A stretch of 64,000 nucleotides of DNA, from contig JALAGS010000014.1 in assembly GCA_022712315.1 (NCBI GenBank), positions 33,407 to 97,406 of the forward strand. Reading direction: 5' to 3'. The position numbers were made by a program, and so were the translations under genes. The DNA comes from Sphingobacterium sp. Its GTDB lineage: Bacteria; Bacteroidota; Bacteroidia; Sphingobacteriales; Sphingobacteriaceae. The notes below the pieces were generated by a model that did not search any database, was not told the DNA's origin, and worked only from the letters and a program-made list of their open reading frames with translations. Shown here piece by piece: positions 42,814 to 53,890 of the stretch (its first letter is position 1; each line of letters begins with the position of its first letter).

Positions 42814-45249
42814 ATGATCAAATTTTTGATTTGTAGCTCCTTAGCTACTATTTCAAGCCAAGTTGCTATTGCGCAACAGAATCTGACAATTAAAACTGTA
42901 GACAAGACCAATCAGAATCCTTTACAGCATGTTTCAGTGTCCGTCGATGGACAAACATCTTTCGCTGGTCAATCGGATAAAAATGGGCTGATTAAACTCT
43001 ATCACATCAATACGGGTAAACACCATATCCAGATATCTTCCGTAGGTTATAAAACATGGAGCCGAAATGTGGATGTTAAAGACAATTTGGAACTTACGGT
43101 CGAATTAGAACCTACTACAATTCAAATGGAAGAAGTACTTGTACAATCTACCCGTGCCAAAAGAAATGCTCCCACAACCTTTAAAAATATCTCTAAAGAG
43201 GAAATCTCTCGTAATAACCTCGGCCAAGATATCCCATTCCTTTTAAACCAGACTCCATCTGTCCAGATAAATTCCGATGCAGGTGCGGGCATAGGTTATA
43301 CTGGAATGACGATCAGAGGCTCGGACAATCAACGAATCAACGTAACGTTAAATGGGATTCCTCTAAACGATGCAGAGAGTATGGGATCTTTTTTTGTCAA
43401 TCTGCCCGACTTTGCCTCTTCTACTGAAAGCATCCAAGTTCAACGTGGCATTGGGACTTCAACAAACGGTGCCGGATCATTTGGAGCGTCCTTAAATATT
43501 CAGTCAAATACCCTTTCCGAAGACCCCTATGCGGAGCTCAACAATTCTTTTGGTTCTTATAATACCTGGAAAAATACAGTTAAAGTAGGGACAGGACTAA
43601 TTAACGATAAATTTGCTTTCAATGCCAGACTATCTCGTATTAGCAGTGACGGTTATATCGAAAGAGGCTCCTCGGACTTGCAATCTTTCTATGTAGATGG
43701 AGGCTACTATGGTAAGAAACACATATTAAAAGGAATTGTATTCTGGGGCAAAGAAAAGACATATCAAGCTTGGAATGGCGTTCCTGAACCATTGATTACT
43801 GGAGATCGATCGCGGATGGATGATTACGCTGACAATGGATTAGAAATATCCGGTGCGGAGAAAGATCGTTTTATGAATGCAGGCCGAAATTACAACCTGT
43901 ACACCTATAAAAATCAAACAGATAACTACACACAAAAACATCATCAACTTCATTATACCAATATCCTAAGCGACAAATTAACGCTCAATACAGCCCTGCA
44001 CTATACGAGAGGCTACGGCTACTATGAGGAAATGAGACCTGGAGATAAATTAAGTAAATATGGGCTGCCAAACGTTATCATTGGTAAAGACACCATACAA
44101 AAAACAGACTTAGTCCGCAGAAGATGGTTGGATAATTATTTTTACGGCTTGACCTACGCCTTAAATTACAAACCTAACGATCAACTTGAAATCACCTGGG
44201 GCGGTGCCTACAACCAGTACAAAGGGAAACATTATGGTCAGGTGATATGGGCACAATATTCGTCGACAGGCTTTCTAGATGACAAATATTATTTCGGAAA
44301 ATCGCAAAAAAATGATTTCAGCAATTTTCTAAAGGTTGATTATAAACTAGATAAATGGATTCTGATGGCCGATGTGCAATACAGAAATGTAGATTATCAC
44401 ATGTATGGAGATGATGATAAGGTGAAAAATTATAATTATCATCCAAAGTTTAATTTCTTGAACCCCAAAGCTGGTGCAACATACCTTTTAAATGATAACT
44501 CTAATCTCTATGCTTCCTATGCTTTTGCGCAAAAAGAACCCGTCCGTAAAGATTTTATAGAGAAAAATAGCAATTTACCTGATCCAACTCCAGAGAAAAT
44601 GCAGGATATTGAGCTTGGCTATCGTTTTGCAAATGATAAATTTAATATGGGACTGAATGGATACGGGATGTTTTACAAAGATCAATTGATTCCAACAGGT
44701 GAAATCAGTGACACCGGTTCTCCCATCCGACAAAATGTTAACGATAGCTATCGGGTCGGTATCGAGTTCGATGGTTCTTGGAACATCAGTAAGCAGCTCA
44801 ACTGGAAAGCAACTGCGAGTTTCAGCCAGAATAAAATCAAAAATTTTGAAGAGGTCATCGGAGATACCCGAATTTTTTATTCAAAGACAGATATTGCACT
44901 CGCTCCAGGAACTATTTTGTCAAGTAATTTTTCCTATAGTCCATTATCACAACTTACGTTCTCGCTCCTGTCCAAATTTGTGGGGCAACAATATCTAGAC
45001 AATTCATCGGCAAAAGAAAGAAGCATTTCTTCTTATTTTGTCAACAATTTGTTAGCGAACTATAGCTTTACAGCACTCGGCATCAAAAACATTAGTGCAA
45101 CTTTACAGGTCAACAATATCCTCAACGAAAAGTATGAGGCTAATGGCTATACGTTTGGCTGGATGGAAGGCGATACTCGGAAATACTATAATTTTTATTT
45201 TCCACAAGCGCCAACGAATTTCCTATTAGGCCTAAACTTCAAATTCTAA
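42814..45249 (+). CDS. TonB-dependent receptor, predicted thiamin uptake
   Basis: An 811-residue outer-membrane receptor: signal peptide MIKFLICSSLATISSQVAIAQ, a carboxypeptidase-regulatory-like domain at about 22-105, plug domain with SVQINSDAGAGIGYTGMTIRGS, and a 22-strand barrel ending in the terminal aromatic FKF. The TPP riboswitch upstream predicts that the ligand is thiamin or a thiamin phosphate; such receptors were proposed for Bacteroidota (called omr1 by Rodionov and colleagues). The usual inner-membrane partner pnuT and a thiamin kinase are not adjacent here. ATG 42814 is chosen over 42781 because the signal peptide starts there. Confidence 0.92.
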   Translation: MIKFLICSSLATISSQVAIAQQNLTIKTVDKTNQNPLQHVSVSVDGQTSFAGQSDKNGLIKLYHINTGKHHIQISSVGYKTWSRNVDVKDNLELTVELEPTTIQMEEVLVQSTRAKRNAPTTFKNISKEEISRNNLGQDIPFLLNQTPSVQINSDAGAGIGYTGMTIRGSDNQRINVTLNGIPLNDAESMGSFFVNLPDFASSTESIQVQRGIGTSTNGAGSFGASLNIQSNTLSEDPYAELNNSFGSYNTWKNTVKVGTGLINDKFAFNARLSRISSDGYIERGSSDLQSFYVDGGYYGKKHILKGIVFWGKEKTYQAWNGVPEPLITGDRSRMDDYADNGLEISGAEKDRFMNAGRNYNLYTYKNQTDNYTQKHHQLHYTNILSDKLTLNTALHYTRGYGYYEEMRPGDKLSKYGLPNVIIGKDTIQKTDLVRRRWLDNYFYGLTYALNYKPNDQLEITWGGAYNQYKGKHYGQVIWAQYSSTGFLDDKYYFGKSQKNDFSNFLKVDYKLDKWILMADVQYRNVDYHMYGDDDKVKNYNYHPKFNFLNPKAGATYLLNDNSNLYASYAFAQKEPVRKDFIEKNSNLPDPTPEKMQDIELGYRFANDKFNMGLNGYGMFYKDQLIPTGEISDTGSPIRQNVNDSYRVGIEFDGSWNISKQLNWKATASFSQNKIKNFEEVIGDTRIFYSKTDIALAPGTILSSNFSYSPLSQLTFSLLSKFVGQQYLDNSSAKERSISSYFVNNLLANYSFTALGIKNISATLQVNNILNEKYEANGYTFGWMEGDTRKYYNFYFPQAPTNFLLGLNFKF

Positions 45250-45335
45250 ACACCTTTTTACAGGACTTTCATGATTCCGTAAACATCAACAGCTATGAAA
45301 GCCGACCGAAGGTTCTTTCTAGCCAAACACCTTAG

Positions 45336-45380
45336 AAAAAAAACCTCCCTTTTTCCATTAGGAGAAAGGGAGGTTTTTTT
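45336..45380 (+). terminator. Terminator of the TonB receptor gene
   Basis: AAACCTCCCTTTTTCC pairs with GGAGAAAGGGAGGTTT (one offset), followed by TTTTT. The A-run on the 5' side extends the stem. Confidence 0.85.
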
Positions 45381-45429
45381 ATGCAGGGGATAAATTGAAT
45401 TTCCCATCGCGTTTGACAATTGGAATTTT

Positions 45430-45437
45430 TAACTTTG
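45430..45437 (+). promoter_or_regulatory. -7 box of dtd
   Basis: TAACTTTG is a perfect TAnnTTTG, 17 bases before the chosen dtd ATG, and rules out a longer reading from 45395. Confidence 0.5.
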
Positions 45438-45454
45438 ATTTTATACTTTTCATT

Positions 45455-45913
45455 ATGCGCGCAGTTATTCAACGAGTAAAACACGCTTCTTGCACTGTCG
45501 ATAATAAGATTACCGGCCAGATTCAAAAAGGCTTTATGATCTTATTGGGAGTCGAAGAAGCAGACACAATAGAAGATCTCAAATGGCTAGGACAAAAGTT
45601 TATTAATTTAAGAGTCTTTGAAGACGAACAGGGGTTGATGAATAAATCAATACTGGATATTGACGGAAGCATTCTTCTGATATCACAATTTACGCTTTTC
45701 GCCCAAACAAAAAGAGGAAACAGACCTTCCTTTATCAGAGCAGCAAAACCGGATAAAGCCAAACCGATGTATGAAGAGATGGCTGCACTGTTAAGCCAAT
45801 TACTTCAAAAAGAAGTTCAGCTTGGGATTTTCGGAGCAGATATGAAAATAGAACTTTTAAATGATGGTCCAGTTACCATCATCATGGACACAAAAGATAA
45901 GGACAACTTTTAA
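45455..45913 (+). CDS. dtd: D-aminoacyl-tRNA deacylase
   Basis: DTD removes D-amino acids wrongly attached to tRNA. The 152-residue protein has MRAVIQRVKHASCTV, the SQFTLFAQTKRGNRPSF active-site segment and the Gly-Pro motif in DGPVTIIMDT. The start at 45455 gives the standard family N-terminus. It is followed 16 bases later by a MazG-like gene, probably in one transcript. Confidence 0.96.
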   Translation: MRAVIQRVKHASCTVDNKITGQIQKGFMILLGVEEADTIEDLKWLGQKFINLRVFEDEQGLMNKSILDIDGSILLISQFTLFAQTKRGNRPSFIRAAKPDKAKPMYEEMAALLSQLLQKEVQLGIFGADMKIELLNDGPVTIIMDTKDKDNF

Positions 45914-45929
45914 TTTTTTATTGAATAAG

Positions 45930-46256
45930 ATGACAATTAAAGAAGCACAGGAAGTTATTGATAAATGGATCAATAGTACAGGAGTACGTTATTTCAACGA
46001 ATTAACCAATACAGCCATACTGATGGAAGAAGTCGGTGAGGTTGCTAGAATAATGGCCAGACAATATGGAGAACAATCGTTCAAAAAATCAGATAAAGAA
46101 GTCAACTTAGCGGATGAAATGGCAGATGTATTATTCGTTTTAATGTGTCTAGCCAATCAAACCGGAATTGACTTAACAGAAGCATTAGAGCAAAATCTCC
46201 AAAAGAAATCAATTCGCGATGCCGACCGGCATAAAAACAATGACAAACTTAAATAA
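45930..46256 (+). CDS. MazG-like nucleotide pyrophosphohydrolase
   Basis: A 108-residue all-alpha NTP pyrophosphatase. The metal-binding motif EEVGE (in ILMEEVGEVARIMA) and E-x-x-D (in LADEMADVLFVL) match the MazG signature. A housecleaning role, removing modified nucleotides, is typical. It starts just after dtd, also a quality-control enzyme. Confidence 0.9.
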   Translation: MTIKEAQEVIDKWINSTGVRYFNELTNTAILMEEVGEVARIMARQYGEQSFKKSDKEVNLADEMADVLFVLMCLANQTGIDLTEALEQNLQKKSIRDADRHKNNDKLK

Positions 46257-46319
46257 TGACTTGATCGCATTATTTATGCAACTCCTTGAGATGCTATTTA
46301 AAATTTTAAATCGAAAACG

Positions 46320-48020
46320 ATGTATAAATTCATAACATATTCGCTCGTAGCTAGCATATTCCTTGCTTCTTGTGCAACAAAACAGCAGCTCAATTCCAGC
46401 GTTGAGCAGGCAAGTACATTTAGTAAGGCTGCTGTAGTCACTGCGCATCCCTTGGCTTCAGAAGTTGGTGTAAAGATTTTAAAAAAAGGTGGAAATGCAA
46501 TAGACGCTGCGGTTGCTGTACAATTTGCACTTGCAGTGGTTTATCCCAATGCAGGAAATATTGGCGGTGGCGGCTTTATGCTCTATCGTGATCATAGTGG
46601 CCAATTGGATGCGTTGGACTTTCGCGAGAAAGCTCCTTTAAAAGCATCACGAGATATGTATCTTGATGCGCAAGGCAATGTTATTCCAGAGCTGAGCCTA
46701 TATAGTCAGTTAGCATCAGGTATTCCCGGTTCTGTCGCGGGGATGTGGGAAGCACACAAAAAGTATGGCAAATTACAGTGGAAAGATCTCCTACTCCCCG
46801 CAATCCAGCTAGCCAGAACAGGTTTTAAAATCAGTCAAAGACAAGCCAATGAGTTTGAAAGTCATAAAGATCGTTTTGTCAAACTGAATCCCTCTGGCGC
46901 GGCGATTATCAAAACTACCCTATGGAAACCGGGAGACCTATTTATTCAGGATGAACTTGCAAAAACACTGGAAAGAATTGCAAATGATGGTCGGGACGGC
47001 TTCTATAAAGGTAAAACAGCAGATTTACTTGTCGCTGAAATGGGGCAGGGAAAAGGAATTATTACGCACCAGGATCTCTTGGATTACCAAGCACTTTGGC
47101 GTAGTCCAATTCACACAAATTACCGGGGATATAAGGTCATTTCCATGCCGCCACCGTCTAGCGGAGGAACTTCTCTTTTAGCCCTGCTCAAATCTGTCGA
47201 GCAGTTTCCACTACAACGTTGGGGCTTTCAAACTGATTCAACCATTCGCGTCATGGTTGAGGCCGAGCGTTATGTCTATGCCAATAGAGCCAAATATTTA
47301 GGGGATCCTGATTTCATTAAGGTGCCTGTTCAGCATCTTATTGACTCCAGTTCTAATGCAAGTAAACTCAACGCATTTAATTTCCATAAAGCGACATTAA
47401 GTAAAGATGTCAATGCTGACGTCATTCCTGGCTATGAAAGCGAGCAAACAACACATTTTAATATTGTTGATGCACAAGGGAATGCTGTCTCTATCACAAC
47501 GACGCTTAATGACTCCTATGGCTCGGGAGTATTTGTTGCCGGTGCAGGTTTCCTGTTGAACAATGAAATGGACGATTTTTCAGTTAAAGCCGGCGTGCCT
47601 AACATGTATGGGTTGACAGGTGAAAAGGCAAATGAGATTCAGCCAGGGAAAAGAATGCTCAGTTCGATGACACCTACTATTGTAGAAAAAGATGGCAAGC
47701 TATTTATGGTCGTGGGCACACCAGGTGGATCGACTATCATTACATCTGTTTTTCAGACTATACTTAACGTCATCGATTTTGGAAAGAATGCACAGGCAGC
47801 TGTGAGCTTGCCAAGATTTCATCATCAATGGCTTCCCGACCGAATTGACGTGGAAACTAATGCGATTGAGAGCAGCTTACGAGATCTCTTAGTAAAAGAT
47901 GGTTACATCATAAATCCGAGGGGAACAATAGGCCGTGTAGAAAACATTCTTATTCTTCCGAATGGAAAACTGCAGACGGGTGCTGATCCACGCGGAGATG
48001 ATACAGCGAAAGGTTATTAA
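46320..48020 (+). CDS. ggt: Gamma-glutamyltranspeptidase, lipoprotein
   Basis: A 566-residue enzyme that cleaves gamma-glutamyl compounds such as glutathione. The signal is a lipoprotein type (SLVASIFLASC, lipobox Cys near 18), so it is anchored in the envelope. The autocatalytic Thr is in EQTTHFNIVDAQGNAVS, GGG in the large subunit is IGGGGFMLY, the substrate loop is in SSMTPTIV...GTPGGS, and the C-terminus GADPRGDDTAKGY is complete. A single gene with its own strong terminator. Confidence 0.96.
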   Translation: MYKFITYSLVASIFLASCATKQQLNSSVEQASTFSKAAVVTAHPLASEVGVKILKKGGNAIDAAVAVQFALAVVYPNAGNIGGGGFMLYRDHSGQLDALDFREKAPLKASRDMYLDAQGNVIPELSLYSQLASGIPGSVAGMWEAHKKYGKLQWKDLLLPAIQLARTGFKISQRQANEFESHKDRFVKLNPSGAAIIKTTLWKPGDLFIQDELAKTLERIANDGRDGFYKGKTADLLVAEMGQGKGIITHQDLLDYQALWRSPIHTNYRGYKVISMPPPSSGGTSLLALLKSVEQFPLQRWGFQTDSTIRVMVEAERYVYANRAKYLGDPDFIKVPVQHLIDSSSNASKLNAFNFHKATLSKDVNADVIPGYESEQTTHFNIVDAQGNAVSITTTLNDSYGSGVFVAGAGFLLNNEMDDFSVKAGVPNMYGLTGEKANEIQPGKRMLSSMTPTIVEKDGKLFMVVGTPGGSTIITSVFQTILNVIDFGKNAQAAVSLPRFHHQWLPDRIDVETNAIESSLRDLLVKDGYIINPRGTIGRVENILILPNGKLQTGADPRGDDTAKGY

Positions 48021-48024
48021 ATAT

Positions 48025-48066
48025 AAAAGAGCGGCTCGTTTGTTAATCCAAACGAGCCGCTCTTTT
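48025..48066. terminator. Bidirectional terminator between ggt and groL
   Basis: AAAAGAGCGGCTCGTTTG (48025-48042) pairs perfectly with its complement (48049-48066) around TTAATC. Both flanks carry T-runs in the proper direction. Confidence 0.92.
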
Positions 48067-48092
48067 ATTTATATGGAGAAGACGGGATGATC

Positions 48093-49775
<1,683 letters not shown>

Positions 49776-49897
49776 TTATAAAACCGTAAAGCCGATCTTA
49801 TCACTAACCTACCTAATTTTACAACTCCACCAAAATAATCTATTGAATTTTTAATTGAGCCAAAAAGCTCTTTTTTTAATTAACCTTTTGGTATGAA

Positions 49898-50173
49898 TTA
49901 GATAACAGCGTAAATATCGGACTCACGCATAATTAAGTACTCTTTTCCTTCGTAAGTAATTTCAGTACCTGCGTATTTTCCGTATAATACTTTGTCACCA
50001 ACTTTCACAGTTAACGGTTCGTCAACTTTACCTGTACCTACAGCAACTACTGTACCTTGAGATGGTTTTTCTTTTGCTGTATCGGGGATATACAACCCTG
50101 AAGCTGTTTTTTCTTCTGCTGGAGCAGCTTCTACTACTACTCTGTCTCCGATAGGTTTGATACTTAATGCCAT
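49898..50173 (-). CDS. groS: Co-chaperonin GroES
   Basis: The 10-kDa lid of Gro[32 protein letters not shown]..., mobile loop included, and [13 protein letters not shown]. Length 91 is normal. Upstream on the minus strand are tandem TGACAG repeats (about 50323-50336) in place of a CIRCE box, and TTATAA-TCG-TTATAA at 50215-50229. Confidence 0.98.
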   Translation of the reverse strand: MALSIKPIGDRVVVEAAPAEEKTASGLYIPDTAKEKPSQGTVVAVGTGKVDEPLTVKVGDKVLYGKYAGTEITYEGKEYLIMRESDIYAVI

Positions 50174-50520
50174 AATTAATTTACTTTTTATCTGTTATTG
50201 AATTTATTTTAATGTTATAATCGTTATAAACACATCATCTTTTATGCCAATTGTAAATATGAACCCTTATAAGACAATTTTTCACAGAAAACTAACATGC
50301 TGATCGACAAAAATTCATTTTGCTGTCACACTGTCATTTTTCCGTCTGCCAGTCTTACTTCTCTCTGTCGCCGCCCCGGTCAAGTAACCCGATAGATACG
50401 TTTTTCAGACGCTTCCCATCCAATGACCTGATGTACGAGCTTCTCAAAAATATTGAAAATAAATACTTAGCAATAAACCGAGTGTGGCGAGCACTTTCAG
50501 AGAAAAAAGAAAACATAAAA
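50174..50520. other. groS upstream region
   Basis: About 350 bases upstream of groS on the minus strand. A 71-codon plus-strand frame here lacks any protein-like pattern and I reject it. Candidate control signals are TGACAG-TG-TGACAG (minus strand, 50323-50336) and the TTATAA inverted pair nearer the gene. Confidence 0.4.
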
Positions 50521-50548
50521 AAGCCCCGTTTGTAAAAACAAACGGGGC
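50515..50548 (-). terminator. Terminator of the miaB-secG operon
   Basis: On the minus strand, GCCCCGTTTGT pairs perfectly with ACAAACGGGGC around TTTT and is followed by TTTTTTATG. It lies 20 bases after the secG stop. Confidence 0.9.
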
Positions 50549-50568
50549 CTATATTCTTTTACTGACAA

Positions 50569-50982
50569 CTATTTTTTAGCTTCTTCCGCCGGTTTAGTTG
50601 TAGGTGTAGTAGCTGGAGCTTTTTCTTGAGGTTGAGCAGGAGCTGCTTGCTCTTGTCCCGCAGGCGCACCAGCAGGTTTTTGTCCAGTACCTAAGTTCAA
50701 TGGACCTTGTTGTGCTGGAGCCTCGATTTGACCGCCCAATCCACCTTTAGATGTACTTGGCGATGTACCGATAATATTTACACCTAAGCTAAATACCATA
50801 ATGGCAATAACCATGATCCAAGTACCTTTCTCCAAAAAGTCACCTGTACGTTTTACCCCCATAAGATTTGTTCCACCTGAAAAACCAGATGACAAACCTC
50901 CTCCTTTTGGATTTTGGATTAAAACCAAAAACGCTAAAATAATACTAGCCAATATGATTAGACCGATTAATAATCCTTGCAT
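50569..50982 (-). CDS. secG: Preprotein translocase subunit SecG
   Basis: SecG assists SecYE in the inner membrane. Two helices (GLLIGLIILASIILAFLVLIQ and WIMVIAIMVFSLGVNIIG) flank the conserved NPKGGGLSSGFSG segment. The C-terminal 55-residue Pro/Ala/Gln-rich tail is long but common in Bacteroidota. It is the last gene of the operon. Confidence 0.95.
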   Translation of the reverse strand: MQGLLIGLIILASIILAFLVLIQNPKGGGLSSGFSGGTNLMGVKRTGDFLEKGTWIMVIAIMVFSLGVNIIGTSPSTSKGGLGGQIEAPAQQGPLNLGTGQKPAGAPAGQEQAAPAQPQEKAPATTPTTKPAEEAKK

Positions 50983-50994
50983 CTCTTTATGTTA

Positions 50995-52041
50995 TTAATT
51001 TAATTTCTTTTCTAATTCTGTTATGCGTGCCGCAAAGTAAGCATTTTTTTCTGGATATTTCAAAACTAATTTTTTGTAAACCTCTATTGCTTTTGGATAT
51101 AAGCCTTGTTCCACATAGATCTTTGCGAGCGTTTCGGTAACAAGCGAATGCTGATCCTCCGAGCTTTTTCTGGCCTTGTTCTCCAAATCTAATTTTTCTG
51201 CTTGGAGGGGTTGAATCATAGGCTCTTCGCGAATAAACTTTTCAATTACCTCGTCAGTTTTACGCGGTATCTGAAAAGCAATGGTCGTTTTAACTTCATC
51301 ACTTAACTTTGCTTCAGGTGATTGCAAATGAAAGATATTCTCCCGAATCTGTTGATCTAATAGCTGGGTATCCAATTTCTCATGAATTTTAGCGATATCG
51401 TCATTAGACGGCATCATTGGACCTAATGGAGATTTTACATAAGGCTGATAAGTGTCAGCATATTCCAATCTAGTTTTATGTAACCACCATAAGAAACTAT
51501 AGGGCATCGTATCATCATCGTAAACAGAAACACGCTCTTGCCCATCACTCTCCTCGGCAACAGATTCCGCTAAAGCAGCTGTTACAATTGGAATCTCCTC
51601 GGCCTCTACATCGGCAATGACTTCTTGCTGCTGATCATTGGCCCTAAAGTAATCTTTTGCGACCCCGGCTTGAATCAAACGATCCAATTCATCAACCTCC
51701 ACGATCTCCTCTTGTATTTCGACCACCCCTTCATCATTGTTGTTAAGCCTCTCTTCCATAATAACTTCATCTTGCGGCGTTATTGGCGTAGGCGCTACCA
51801 CGGATTTACTATGAACAAATTCATACAGCCAACTTGGAGAGGATGCATAGAGCAAAGTAGAAGACAGATTCTGCACTGAACCATGTTTTCCAAAAACTTT
51901 ACGTTCATAGACAAACCGTAAGCTCTGGGCATAAGGATATTTTTCAATCAATGCTAAAATAATATCTTCCTCTACAGTGTCCGGATGATTGATTGCTTGA
52001 AAAAAAAGCTCGTTATTGGTTAATGATATATTAAGATTCAT
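50995..52041 (-). CDS. TPR-containing protein of unknown function
   Basis: A 348-residue soluble protein with no signal peptide. The N-terminal part (FFQAINHPDTVEEDIILALIEKYPYAQ) is typical of a Bacteroidota family always found beside lptE; the middle is acidic and low-complexity; the C-terminal helices (LAKIYVEQGLYPKAIEVYKKLVLKYPEKNAYFA) form one clear TPR. ATG 52041 gives a 13-base gap to lptE; a longer form would overlap it. The position between lptE and secG suggests an envelope-transport accessory role, without proof. Confidence 0.82.
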   Translation of the reverse strand: MNLNISLTNNELFFQAINHPDTVEEDIILALIEKYPYAQSLRFVYERKVFGKHGSVQNLSSTLLYASSPSWLYEFVHSKSVVAPTPITPQDEVIMEERLNNNDEGVVEIQEEIVEVDELDRLIQAGVAKDYFRANDQQQEVIADVEAEEIPIVTAALAESVAEESDGQERVSVYDDDTMPYSFLWWLHKTRLEYADTYQPYVKSPLGPMMPSNDDIAKIHEKLDTQLLDQQIRENIFHLQSPEAKLSDEVKTTIAFQIPRKTDEVIEKFIREEPMIQPLQAEKLDLENKARKSSEDQHSLVTETLAKIYVEQGLYPKAIEVYKKLVLKYPEKNAYFAARITELEKKLN

Positions 52042-52054
52042 CTTGAAAATAGAA

Positions 52055-52570
52055 TTACCAATTAGCAAACGCTTTGTTATATATATCTTCAGTTAGCATC
52101 TGAATAATTTCCTTACCCAAAGTTTCTTCTTGTGCACTCTGAAGGTTTCCGGCAAACTCTTTAAATCGTGTAAAAGGCTGCTCAAAATCATCCTTCGGAT
52201 TGATTTTATTATGATAGGTAACTTTAATCGTAATAGTCAGCCTATTCATTGCAGCTCGATCGGTCCCTGCTTCAACAGCCGCAGGACTTATTGAATACTC
52301 TGTAATAAATCCCTCAAAGGTAGCATCTCCATCTTGATTCACTTGGCTCAATCGAGATTGATTACGAATACGCTCTTTGAGAGCCTCCGTAAAGTTCTGA
52401 CTTAATGTCGGATAAACCAAGGGAGCTATATTTTCGAAATATTGAATATTGACAGTTTTCATTCCTTCGGGAATGGAACCTCCGGTAAATCCATATTTTA
52501 CCCCACAACTATTCATTATAAATAGAAAGATTGCTGTGAGAAAAGTATATAAAATTTTTTTTGACAACAT
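52055..52570 (-). CDS. lptE: LPS-assembly lipoprotein LptE
   Basis: LptE plugs the LptD barrel that delivers lipopolysaccharide to the outer membrane. Lipoprotein signal with Cys in LFIMNSCGVKYGFTGGS; the body has the LptE-like alternating strands and helices (MKTVNIQYFENIAPLVYPTLS, FTEALKERIRNQ). Length 171 is usual in Bacteroidota. Confidence 0.9.
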   Translation of the reverse strand: MLSKKILYTFLTAIFLFIMNSCGVKYGFTGGSIPEGMKTVNIQYFENIAPLVYPTLSQNFTEALKERIRNQSRLSQVNQDGDATFEGFITEYSISPAAVEAGTDRAAMNRLTITIKVTYHNKINPKDDFEQPFTRFKEFAGNLQSAQEETLGKEIIQMLTEDIYNKAFANW

Positions 52571-52579
52571 CTGTAAACC

Positions 52580-53854
52580 TTAATCTAAATTTAAGTCTTT
52601 AATTTTTCTATACAAAGTTCTTTCAGAAATTCCCAGCTCTTGGGCGGCTGCTTTACGCTTGCCGCGATGTTTTTTCAAGGCCTTTTTTATCAAATCGGAC
52701 TCTTTATCAACAAGAGATAAAGATTCCTCGACTTCTTGGGCATCCTGCAGGTATTCATCCTGTGAAACGGGATTTTTCAATACATTTGCAGTGTTTGCCG
52801 GAGAATGTATAGTTAAAGTTGGTGTCGCAGTATAATTTTCCGGTTCTGATTTCAATTGTGGTTCAATTTCCTGATACAATTGATTGATGTATGGCGAGTT
52901 TTGATCAAACGTACTGGAATCGACACCTTTTTGTATCAATTCAACCACCAGTTTTTTCAGATCAACCATATCCTTTTTCATATCAAATAGGACTTTGTAC
53001 AATAAATCTCTCTCTGAAAAATCTTCCTTTCCACCATTATTTGAAGGAACTACCGCAGGCAAACTTGTACGTGATTCATTAGGCAGATAATTTTGAAGTA
53101 TATGCGCATCAACAACACGTTCTTTCTCCAAAACTGCAATTTGTTCCGCAACATTTTTTAGTTGACGTACGTTTCCGGGCCAGCTATAGTTCCGTAACAT
53201 ATTCTGTGCATCTTCAGTCAATTGAACCCCCGGCGTACGGTATTTTTCAGAAAAGTCCACAATAAACTTACGAAATAATAAGTTGATATCCTCCGGCCGT
53301 TCACGCAATGAAGGTACACGCAACGGTACGGTATTCAAGCGATAATAAAGATCTTCGCGAAATTTACCTTTTTGTACAGCTTCAAACACATTCACATTGG
53401 TCGCAGCAACAACACGTACATTTGTCTTCTGTACTTTAGATGATCCCACCCGAATATACTCACCTGACTCCAATACCCGCAATAATCTCGCTTGCGTACC
53501 CAATGGCAACTCGCCTACTTCATCTAAAAAGATTGTTCCGCCGTCAACAACTTCAAAATATCCCTTTCTAGCCTCATGAGCACCAGTAAAAGAACCTTTC
53601 TCATGACCAAATAATTCGGAATCAATGGTCCCTTCTGGTATAGCTCCGCAGTTGACCGCAATAAAAGGACCGTGCTTACGTGAGCTTAATTGATGGATAA
53701 TATGCGAAAAAACCTCCTTACCACTTCCACTTTCACCTTGTATTAATACGGAGATATCAGTTGGGGCCACTTGTCGCGCAATATCGATGGCACGATTCAA
53801 CAATGGCGAATTACCGATAATTCCGAATCTATTCTTTATATCTTGGTTATCCAT
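52580..53854 (-). CDS. Sigma-54-dependent transcriptional activator
   Basis: A 424-residue AAA+ activator without an N-terminal receiver. Walker A GESGSGKEVF, the sigma-54 contact loop GSFTGAHEARKGYFE, Walker B GGTIFLDEVGELP and the arginine region FREDLYYRLN lie in residues 1-240. A Fis-type HTH (KAAAQELGISERTLYRKIKDL) ends the chain. It is usual in Bacteroidota for this gene to sit between miaB and lptE. With no sensor domain, its activity must be set by level or partner protein. Its targets are unknown. Confidence 0.95.
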   Translation of the reverse strand: MDNQDIKNRFGIIGNSPLLNRAIDIARQVAPTDISVLIQGESGSGKEVFSHIIHQLSSRKHGPFIAVNCGAIPEGTIDSELFGHEKGSFTGAHEARKGYFEVVDGGTIFLDEVGELPLGTQARLLRVLESGEYIRVGSSKVQKTNVRVVAATNVNVFEAVQKGKFREDLYYRLNTVPLRVPSLRERPEDINLLFRKFIVDFSEKYRTPGVQLTEDAQNMLRNYSWPGNVRQLKNVAEQIAVLEKERVVDAHILQNYLPNESRTSLPAVVPSNNGGKEDFSERDLLYKVLFDMKKDMVDLKKLVVELIQKGVDSSTFDQNSPYINQLYQEIEPQLKSEPENYTATPTLTIHSPANTANVLKNPVSQDEYLQDAQEVEESLSLVDKESDLIKKALKKHRGKRKAAAQELGISERTLYRKIKDLNLD

Positions 53855-53890
53855 AAATTTCCTGTTGGAAATAAAACAATCTCAGTTTTC

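Noticed and set aside
50320..50535. 71-codon frame upstream of groS
   Set aside because: It covers the groS control region and the secG terminator; unstructured sequence without homology that I recognise.
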